From: Nanohaloarchaea archaeon PL-Br10_U2g5
Lineage (GTDB): Archaea; Halobacteriota; Halobacteria; Halobacteriales; Haloferacaceae
Length of the DNA stretch: 6,001 nucleotides
Assembly (NCBI GenBank): GCA_001564205.1
Contig: LKMY01000122.1
Span: 1 to 6,001 of the forward strand
Direction: 5' to 3'
The notes beneath the pieces are model-generated. The model was not told the origin of the DNA. It made no database searches and saw nothing but the letters and a program-made list of their open reading frames with translations. The translations under genes were made by a program, and so were the position numbers. Of this stretch, positions 1 to 4,727 are shown one piece after another (the stretch's first letter is position 1; each line of letters begins with the position of its first letter).

Positions 1-3
1 GCG

Positions 4-22
4 TGCGTCATAAACGCATTTT
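4..22 (+). terminator. short stem-loop followed by T4, candidate terminator of the gene to the left
   Basis: TGCGT (4-8) and ACGCA (14-18) form a perfect 5-bp inverted repeat around a 5-base loop, followed directly by four Ts (19-22). The layout suits the 3' end of a + strand transcript entering from the left edge. The stem is short and the upstream gene is not visible, so it could equally be an operator for the gene at 65 or chance. Confidence 0.3.
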
Positions 23-27
23 ACCAG

Positions 28-36
28 CATATATTA
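28..36 (+). promoter_or_regulatory. TATA box of the membrane-protein gene
   Basis: CATATATTA is centred about 32 bases before the ATG at 65. With the usual archaeal spacing of roughly 25-27 bases from TATA box to transcription start, the transcript would begin near 57-60, giving a leader of only a few bases. The box lies between two near-identical heptamers, TTACCAG (21-27) and TTACCTG (34-40). Confidence 0.55.
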
Positions 37-64
37 CCTGTTGTTTGTCGTCAAACGAACCGCT

Positions 65-535
65 ATGGCAACCGAAACCGCGACAGCGACGGACGTATCG
101 ACGGACACCGGAAACTGGAAGGCCGGAGTCACCGGCGGACTGGTCGGCGGCCTCGTCTTCGGTGCGATGATGTCGATGATGACCCCCGGCGTCCTGCAGA
201 TGGGAATTCCGGCGATGTACGGCATCGAGGGTCCCGCCGGTGCCGTCGGCTGGGCGATCCACATGTCTCACGGCGCGATCATCGGTGTCGCCTTCGCCGC
301 GATCGCGGATCTGAAGCCGGATCTCGGCGATTCGGTCGGAGCGAGCCTCGGTGTCGGTGCGGGCTACGGGCTCCTCGTATGGGCCGCGCTCGCGGTGATC
401 GTGATGCCAATTTGGCTGGGCGCCGTCGGGTTTGCGGGCGCGCCGCCGCTGCCGAACATCGGCGTCGAGAGCCTCGTCGGCCACGTCGTCTACGGCGCAG
501 TCCTCGGCGTTGTGTACGCTTCGGTCGCGAACTGA
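65..535 (+). CDS. small four-helix integral membrane protein of unknown function
   Basis: The product has 156 residues. A short hydrophilic Thr/Asp-rich N-terminus (about 1-17) is followed by four hydrophobic segments near residues 18-38, 59-80, 95-115 and 134-153. The first is rich in Gly and Met, with the string MMSMM at 35-39; the second contains HMSHG (66-70) and the fourth GHVVYG (139-144). I see no catalytic domain. Similar small haloarchaeal membrane proteins are, as I recall, often labelled 'histidine kinase' in databases, but nothing here supports kinase activity: there is no ATPase or dimerisation domain. The family may be DUF6789, a recollection I cannot check. The ATG at 65 is preferred over an in-frame TTG at 41, because the TATA box at 28-36 would place the transcription start downstream of 41. 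A T6 run begins 20 bases after the stop. Gene confidence is high; function is unknown. Confidence 0.85.
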   Translation: MATETATATDVSTDTGNWKAGVTGGLVGGLVFGAMMSMMTPGVLQMGIPAMYGIEGPAGAVGWAIHMSHGAIIGVAFAAIADLKPDLGDSVGASLGVGAGYGLLVWAALAVIVMPIWLGAVGFAGAPPLPNIGVESLVGHVVYGAVLGVVYASVAN

Positions 536-554
536 CTCCCGCGACGGTACCCCG

Positions 555-563
555 TTTTTTAAG
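555..563 (+). promoter_or_regulatory. T-run/TATA element: end of one gene, start of the next
   Basis: TTTTTTAAG lies 20 bases after the stop at 535 and about 33 bases before the ATG at 592. It can serve as the TATA box of the ACT-domain gene, with a predicted transcription start around 585 and an almost leaderless mRNA. The six Ts (555-560) are also a plausible T-tract terminator for the preceding membrane-protein gene. No other promoter-like element fits in this 56-base gap. Confidence 0.5.
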
Positions 564-591
564 CCATCGTGGCGCAGATTCGTAGCAACGA

Positions 592-1092
592 ATGTTCGAC
601 GAGATCCTCAAGAAGTTCGAGGGATCCCCCAGCCAACAGGCGGTTATCAGGCTGTTCTTGGAGCGCGGCTTCTCGGTCAACGAGGACGGCCGCGTCGTCT
701 CCGGAGGGATCGAGATCCCGTACACCGGAATCGCACGCGAGGTCGACGTCGACCGACGAGTCGTCGACTCGACGACGGACGCGATACTGGCGGATCCCGA
801 CTTGAAGCGCATCTTCACCAACATCTCTTCGGTGCCGAGTCTGATGGATCTCGCCCCCGTCCTCGATCTCACCGTGCTCACGATTGAGGTCGCAGCCGCC
901 GGTGAGGCAGGGATCGTCGCCGAGGTGACCGGAATTATAGCCGACCACGGCGTCTCGATCCGACAGGTGTTGAGCGAGGATCCCGAGTTCACCGACGATC
1001 CGAAGCTGTACGTGATCACCGGCGCGGAGCTCCCCGGCGAGCTCCTCGTGAAAATACGCGAACTCGACTACGTCCACCGCGTGGGCTTTTGA
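592..1092 (+). CDS. ACT-domain protein, predicted regulator of amino-acid metabolism (COG1707-like)
   Basis: The product has 166 residues and is acidic. The N-terminal half (about 14-65) reads like a helix-turn-helix/winged-helix segment: a Gln-rich helix start, the phrase GIAREVDVDRRVVDS at 46-60, and a following helix. The C-terminal part (about 94-166) is an ACT domain with the beta-alpha-beta pattern and a Gly loop at 104-108 (GEAGI), the usual small-ligand (amino acid) site between ACT subunits. This order matches the archaeal family described as 'regulator of amino acid metabolism, contains ACT domain'. The inferred role is sensing an amino acid and adjusting transcription or an enzyme; the ligand and targets are unknown, and DNA binding is not proven because the N-terminal part could be a dimerisation module. 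The ATG at 592 sits at leaderless distance from the TATA element, and no ribosome-binding site precedes it. Confidence 0.85.
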   Translation: MFDEILKKFEGSPSQQAVIRLFLERGFSVNEDGRVVSGGIEIPYTGIAREVDVDRRVVDSTTDAILADPDLKRIFTNISSVPSLMDLAPVLDLTVLTIEVAAAGEAGIVAEVTGIIADHGVSIRQVLSEDPEFTDDPKLYVITGAELPGELLVKIRELDYVHRVGF

Positions 1093-1253
1093 AGACCGAA
1101 CCGATCAGTTCCGCCCCGGGGATCTACCGATCCACTGCTCCGAACTCTTATGAGTGAATCCGAGCGATGCCGTGATGTCGTATGACCGTGCACTTCACTT
1201 TCACTAGGGTGTAAACCAGCCTTTATACCTGAAGCCGAACAAGCGTGGAGTAC
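1093..1253. other. radA upstream region with repeated TTCACT boxes
   Basis: This 161-base gap holds no gene longer than an 11-codon frame (1150-1185). It carries two adjacent copies of TTCACT (1194-1205), a preceding CACT (1191-1194), and the reverse complement AGTGAA at 1153-1158. The tandem copies lie about 20-30 bases upstream of the radA TATA box, a position that suits an activator or inducible factor. No clear terminator for the ACT-domain gene is visible. Confidence 0.35.
1221..1230 (+). promoter_or_regulatory. radA TATA box
   Basis: CTTTATACCT is centred about 28 bases before the ATG at 1254. Transcription would start at or within a base or two of that ATG, giving a leaderless message. 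This is what excludes the in-frame GTG at 1245 as the start. Confidence 0.7.
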
Positions 1254-2285
1254 ATGCCAGAAGACGAACTCGAGGACCTCCCCGGAGTCGGCCCCGCCAC
1301 TGCAGATAAGCTCGTCGATAACGGGTTCGAGAGCTACCAGTCGATCGCCGTTGCGAGCCCCGGCGAGATGTCCAACACCGCCGACATCGGTGAGTCATCC
1401 GCTGCCGACATCATCAACGCCGCCCGTGATGCCGCCGACGTCGGCGGCTTCGAGACGGGTGCGACCGTGCTCGAACGACGCCAGGAGATCGGGAAGCTCT
1501 CGTGGCAGATCGACGAGGTGGACGACCTGCTCGGTGGCGGTATCGAGACGCAGTCGATCACCGAGGTGTACGGCGAGTTCGGGTCCGGCAAGTCGCAAGT
1601 GACCCATCAGATGGCCGTCAATGTCCAGCTCGAAAAGGAGAACGGCGGCCTCGAAGGCGGCTGTATCTTCGTTGACTCCGAGGACACGTTCCGTCCCGAA
1701 CGGATAGACGATATGGTCCGCGGACTCGACGACGAGATCCTGGCCGACGAGATGGAGAAACGCGAGATCGAAGGGACACCGAGCGACGAGGAGGCGATGG
1801 AAGAGCTCGTCGCGGCCTTCCTCGACCAGATCCACGTCGCGAAGGCGTTCAACTCCAACCACCAGATCCTGCTGGCCGAGAAAGCCAAGGAGCTCGCCGG
1901 TGAACACGAGGAGACCGAGTGGCCCATTCGGATCGTCTGCGTCGACTCGTTGACGGCCCACTTCCGCGCGGAGTACGTCGGCCGTGGAGAGCTCGCCAAC
2001 CGCCAACAGAAGCTCAACAAACACCTGCACGACTTGATGCGGCTCGGTGACCTGTTCAACACCGCTATTCTCGTCACGAACCAGGTCGCGTCCAACCCCG
2101 ACTCCTACTTCGGCGACCCGACGCAGGCGATCGGTGGAAACATCCTCGGACACGCCTCCACTTTCCGGATGTACCTCCGGAAGTCGAAGGGTAACAAGCG
2201 GATTGTCAGGCTCGTCGACGCGCCGAACCTCGCCGACGGCGAGGCCGTGATGCGCGTCGAGGGAGCGGGGCTCAAGCCCGAGTAG
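1254..2285 (+). CDS. radA: DNA repair and recombination protein RadA (archaeal RecA/Rad51 recombinase)
   Basis: RadA polymerises on single-stranded DNA and carries out ATP-dependent homology search and strand exchange in recombinational repair and replication restart. The product has 343 residues, the usual haloarchaeal length. In order: an N-terminal helix-hairpin-helix DNA-binding domain (about 1-60, with [12 protein letters not shown] at 9-20); a linker with the polymerisation motif FETG (66-69); the ATPase core with Walker A GEFGSGKS (107-114), the [10 protein letters not shown] segment (141-150), Walker B IRIVCVDS (225-232), the [17 protein letters not shown] stretch (241-257), loop L2 around [16 protein letters not shown] (276-291) and the ATP-cap region DAPNLADGE (322-330). 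All key residues are intact, and no intein interrupts Walker A or the L2 region. The ATG at 1254 is chosen over the GTG at 1245 from TATA-box spacing and from the family's N-terminus. A stem-loop follows the stop by two bases. Confidence 0.98.
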   Translation: MPEDELEDLPGVGPATADKLVDNGFESYQSIAVASPGEMSNTADIGESSAADIINAARDAADVGGFETGATVLERRQEIGKLSWQIDEVDDLLGGGIETQSITEVYGEFGSGKSQVTHQMAVNVQLEKENGGLEGGCIFVDSEDTFRPERIDDMVRGLDDEILADEMEKREIEGTPSDEEAMEELVAAFLDQIHVAKAFNSNHQILLAEKAKELAGEHEETEWPIRIVCVDSLTAHFRAEYVGRGELANRQQKLNKHLHDLMRLGDLFNTAILVTNQVASNPDSYFGDPTQAIGGNILGHASTFRMYLRKSKGNKRIVRLVDAPNLADGEAVMRVEGAGLKPE

Positions 2286-2287
2286 CT

Positions 2288-2310
2288 GTCGACGGCACGG
2301 GTTCGTCGAC
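2288..2310 (+). terminator. stem-loop immediately after the radA stop
   Basis: GTCGACG (2288-2294) and CGTCGAC (2304-2310) form a perfect 7-bp stem around a 9-base loop, starting two bases after the stop codon. There is no T-run behind it, so it may stabilise the mRNA 3' end or help termination without being an intrinsic terminator. Confidence 0.4.
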
Positions 2311-2532
2311 GGAGATTCACACGTATACCGATCCGAGTGAGCGGAGCTGAGAGAACGACAGAGGTATCCAAGTCGACCATAGCCTCACAGCCGGTTGACA
2401 AACGTCAATTTCTACATCGAACCGCCCAAATTGCTGATATCGGCGGTTTCAGACCATTATTCCGAACTCGTCCAAATCGGTGCGTGGCAAGAATCACCAG
2501 TACCCGGCGCGCCCGGGCGAAGCAGAGGCAAA

Positions 2533-2565
2533 AACGCCCGGTTCGGGTGTTAGTGACTCTTTTTT
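2533..2565 (+). terminator. intrinsic-type terminator candidate
   Basis: AACGCCCG (2533-2540) and CGGGTGTT (2544-2551) pair as an 8-bp stem with one G-U wobble and a 3-base GTT loop. Eight bases later comes a run of six Ts (2560-2565). This would end a + strand transcript, either a radA message with a 3' tail of about 280 bases or an independent short RNA. Confidence 0.5.
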
Positions 2566-2623
2566 GACACCATGATCGTCCACTTTTCTCGCAAATGTTA
2601 CCGTAATATCTGCTGACAGATGT

Positions 2624-2652
2624 CCTTATACAACACATACACACCCTTATAC
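2624..2652 (+). repeat. direct repeat CCTTATAC, two TATA-like boxes 21 bases apart
   Basis: CCTTATAC occurs at 2624-2631 and again at 2645-2652, a spacing of about two helical turns. Each copy resembles the TTTATAC core of the radA and hemL promoters and is in the same orientation as amt. They may be alternative amt promoters with long leaders, or binding sites for one regulator. Confidence 0.4.
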
Positions 2653-2704
2653 TGGGCGCACCTCGTATTATTAAAGTCATTTCTTGTGAAACTCAACTCG
2701 AATG

Positions 2705-2714
2705 TTTATATATA
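2705..2714 (+). promoter_or_regulatory. likely main TATA box of the amt-PII gene
   Basis: TTTATATATA is the strongest TATA match in the gap. Transcription would start near 2736-2740, leaving a leader of about 80 bases before the ATG at 2819. That is long for a haloarchaeon and agrees with the ribosome-binding site at 2808-2812. A second, weaker box, TAAATTC (2791-2797), sits at leaderless distance from the ATG and is an alternative. Confidence 0.55.
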
Positions 2715-2807
2715 CCCGTTTCCGGAGCGGTAAACGTGATTCACAACACGCTCGGACACAGAGTTGGTGTATCGTTAGACAACCGTTTGGTAAATTCAAT
2801 TAGTGCG

Positions 2808-2812
2808 GGTGA
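2808..2812 (+). promoter_or_regulatory. Shine-Dalgarno site of the amt-PII gene
   Basis: GGTGA matches the GGAGGTGA consensus complementary to the 16S rRNA 3' end and ends six bases before the ATG at 2819 (nine before the second ATG at 2822). It is the only gene start in this window with such a site at good spacing, which supports a leadered transcript here. Confidence 0.5.
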
Positions 2813-2818
2813 GTTCGC

Positions 2819-4576
2819 ATGATGGGAGCGATCCTACTCGAACTGACGGCGAGCGATGTCGAGGCGCTCGTGACGGGAGTCAACATGACGTGGTGGCTCA
2901 CGGTCACGTTCCTCATTTTCTTCATGCACGCCGGCTTCGCGATGCTGGAGGCGGGACAGGTCCGCTCGAAGAACGTCGCGAACCAGCTCACCAAGAACAT
3001 GCTGACGTGGGCGGTCGGTATCGGCGTCTTCTTCGTCGTTGGAATGGGAATCTCGAACAACGTCGGATCGCTGCTCGGCGGGGGGAGCGCGTCGTCACCG
3101 CTAACCATGTTCGGCGAGTCCGCCGACACGGGCTGGACGCTGTGGTTATTCAGCGCGGTCTTCGCGATGACCGCCGCAACGATCGTCTCCGGTGCCGTTG
3201 CCGGCCGTGCGAAGCTCCGTGCGTACGTCACGTACACCTTCCTGCTGGCCGCAGTCATCTACCCGGTCGTCGCCGGGATGGTCTGGTACGCGCCGGGCGC
3301 TGATGCACCGATCCTCGCGAGTCTCGGCTTCGCCGACTTCGCGGGTGGCATGGTCGTCCACGGTGTCGGCGGTATCGCTGGTCTGACTGCCGCATGGGTG
3401 CTCGGCTCGCGGATGGACAAGTACGGCGACGACGGCTCGGTGAACGTTATTCCGGGCCACTCGATGACGTTCGCCGTACTCGGCACGCTGGTGCTGTGTT
3501 TCGGCTGGTTCGGCTTCAACGTCGGGACTGCGGCCAACCCGCTTGCTGCCGACGGCACCTCGATCGCGCTTGCCGACTTCGCGTACGTCGGCAGCGTCGC
3601 GATGGTTACCGCCCTCGGGATGGGGCTCGGGGCAATCGGTGCTGCCGCCGTCTCCATCTACATGAACAGCAAAGTCGACACGCTGTACGTCGCGAACGGG
3701 ATGCTCGCCGGTCTCGTCGGCGTCACGGGTCCGACGGACCTGATCACGCCGATGGGCGCCATCGCGATCGGCTTCCTCGCGGGGGCACAGCTCCCGCTCG
3801 TCTTCCGCTTCGTCGAGAAAACCCTGAAGATCGACGACGTGTGTGCCGTCTTCCCGGTCCACGGGAGCGCCGGCATGCTCGGTCTCATTCTCTACCCGCT
3901 GTGGTCGGTCAACGGGACCGCGATCGGCGGCGGCGTCATCGGCGGTGGCTTCCTCTCGATCGAGGCGTCTGCGTTCGTCCCACAGATCGTCGGAGTCGCC
4001 GTCATCACGGTCTGGACCGTACTCGCGACCGCCGCCGTGTGGGGCGGTCTCAAGGCGATCGGTCAGGCTCGCGTCACGCCCGAACACGAGCGTGACGGCC
4101 TCGACTCCGCCGAACACGGCGTCGACACGTACCCCGAATTCGGGAAACCCGGTGTTGCGACCGACGGCGGCTCCGCAGTCATCGACACGACCGAGGACTC
4201 TCCGCGCGCCGACGGCGGCGAGGAGGCGGGCTCGGAGATCAAGATGGTCACCGCGGTCGTTCGCCCGGACAAGCTGGGAGACATCAAGCAGGCGCTCGCG
4301 GAGATCAACGCGCCTTCCCTTACCGTGACGAACGTCTCGGGGCGCGGCAGTCAACCCGCGAAGAAGGGTCAGTGGCGCGGCGAGGAGTTCACCGTCGACC
4401 TCCATCAGAAGGTGAAAATCGAGGTCGTTGTCGCCGACATCCCGGCCGACGAGGTCGCGGAGGCGATCGCCGGCGCCGCGAAGACCGGCGAGCCGGGCGA
4501 CGGGAAAGTGTTCATCCTCCCGGTCGAGGACGCAATGCAGGTCCGCACCGGCGCGACCGGTCCGGAGGCGGTGTAA
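2819..4576 (+). CDS. amt: ammonium transporter fused to a C-terminal PII (GlnK) signalling domain
   Basis: The product has 585 residues. Residues 1 to about 440 are an Amt/MEP/Rh channel with about eleven membrane helices. Visible landmarks, by alignment with E. coli AmtB, are the Phe-gate residues F115 and F233 (in GWFGFN, 229-234), the ammonium-site residue W156, D173, and the twin pore histidines H181 (in VVHGVGG) and H348 (in FPVHGSAG). T237 stands where AmtB has S219. The cytosolic tail [14 protein letters not shown] (421-434) is the usual PII-contact region. An acidic, Gly-rich linker (about 445-473) leads to a complete PII domain (474-585) with the T-loop at about 509-528 and the nucleotide-binding GDGK at 560-563. 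Amt conducts ammonium into the cell; free GlnK normally blocks it when nitrogen is plentiful, and here the blocker is tethered. No separate glnK follows; the next gene is hemL. The frame runs open across the junction. Two ATGs (2819, 2822) are adjacent; either may be used. Confidence 0.96.
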   Translation: MMGAILLELTASDVEALVTGVNMTWWLTVTFLIFFMHAGFAMLEAGQVRSKNVANQLTKNMLTWAVGIGVFFVVGMGISNNVGSLLGGGSASSPLTMFGESADTGWTLWLFSAVFAMTAATIVSGAVAGRAKLRAYVTYTFLLAAVIYPVVAGMVWYAPGADAPILASLGFADFAGGMVVHGVGGIAGLTAAWVLGSRMDKYGDDGSVNVIPGHSMTFAVLGTLVLCFGWFGFNVGTAANPLAADGTSIALADFAYVGSVAMVTALGMGLGAIGAAAVSIYMNSKVDTLYVANGMLAGLVGVTGPTDLITPMGAIAIGFLAGAQLPLVFRFVEKTLKIDDVCAVFPVHGSAGMLGLILYPLWSVNGTAIGGGVIGGGFLSIEASAFVPQIVGVAVITVWTVLATAAVWGGLKAIGQARVTPEHERDGLDSAEHGVDTYPEFGKPGVATDGGSAVIDTTEDSPRADGGEEAGSEIKMVTAVVRPDKLGDIKQALAEINAPSLTVTNVSGRGSQPAKKGQWRGEEFTVDLHQKVKIEVVVADIPADEVAEAIAGAAKTGEPGDGKVFILPVEDAMQVRTGATGPEAV

Positions 4577-4727
4577 GCGGATCGCTGGCTGCGGATTCGG
4601 ATGGAGAATCGGTTCGAACGACTGACTGAAGCGGCTTTTTATACGGAACCCGCAAATCGCCGAGCGGCTGCCTCGTCAGCGAAACGACTCGGCAACTACT
4701 TTCACCCCTCCGACCCAACCGCGGGGT
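4577..4727. other. amt-hemL intergenic region
   Basis: This 151-base gap has no supported gene. Its main feature is the T5/TATA element at 4636-4644. The T-run (4636-4640) may also end the amt transcript. No strong stem-loop is visible. Confidence 0.4.
4636..4644 (+). promoter_or_regulatory. hemL TATA box
   Basis: TTTTTATAC is a good TATA match with the same TTATAC core as the radA box. The predicted transcription start is near 4666-4670, giving a leader of about 60 bases before the ATG at 4728. No clear Shine-Dalgarno site precedes that ATG, so a weaker, closer promoter (around CTACTTTC, 4696-4703) cannot be excluded. Confidence 0.55.

Larger units (their letters stand above)
2286..2818. 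other. 533-base AT-rich intergenic region between radA and amt
   Basis: No convincing protein gene lies here. Frames on both strands are short, Arg- or Cys-rich and unlike haloarchaeal proteins. The one slightly protein-like frame is 2395-2553 (+, TTG start, 52 codons), whose third-position GC is clearly lower than that of the flanking genes. The left half contains the radA stem-loop, a 7-bp inverted repeat (2420-2426 with 2442-2448), a TATA-like GTATAC at 2323-2328 and a terminator candidate at 2533-2565. The right half (2572-2818) is AT-rich with several TATA-like boxes and small palindromes, and is best read as the control region of the amt-PII gene. Confidence 0.6.

Noticed and set aside
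41..64. TTG at 41 as the start of the membrane-protein gene
   Set aside because: It is only a few bases after the TATA box (28-36), so it would not be on the transcript.
279..1019. Minus-strand open frame (246 codons) spanning genes 1 and 2
   Set aside because: It crosses two well-supported + strand genes and their promoter, and its C-terminal half is almost all Arg/Ser/Pro.
1150..1185. 11-codon ATG frame upstream of radA as a leader peptide
   Set aside because: It lies upstream of the radA TATA box and so is not on the radA transcript; chance is sufficient.
1245..1253. GTG at 1245 as the radA start
   Set aside because: It would lie upstream of the transcription start predicted from the TATA box at 1221-1230. 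The ATG at 1254 gives the usual 343-residue protein.
1395..2153. Minus-strand open frame (252 codons) opposite radA
   Set aside because: It mirrors RadA codons and has no recognisable motif, promoter or start signal of its own.
2337..2567. Plus-strand 76-codon frame from GTG in the radA-amt gap
   Set aside because: It is strongly basic and Arg-rich, has no promoter or ribosome-binding site at a useful distance, and ends just past the T-run of the terminator candidate.
2405..2680. Minus-strand 91-codon Cys/Arg-rich frame in the radA-amt gap
   Set aside because: Its composition is unlike haloarchaeal proteins, it has no start signal, and it runs through the terminator and TATA-like elements.
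2600..2818. NrpR-type nitrogen operator (GGAA-N6-TTCC) upstream of amt
   Set aside because: No such spaced pair is present; only an isolated TTCC occurs at 2720-2723.
3146..4405. Long minus-strand open frame (419 codons) opposite the amt-PII gene
   Set aside because: It is a high-GC shadow: the translation is dominated by Arg, Asp and Glu with no domain, while the + strand frame is an unmistakable Amt-PII protein.
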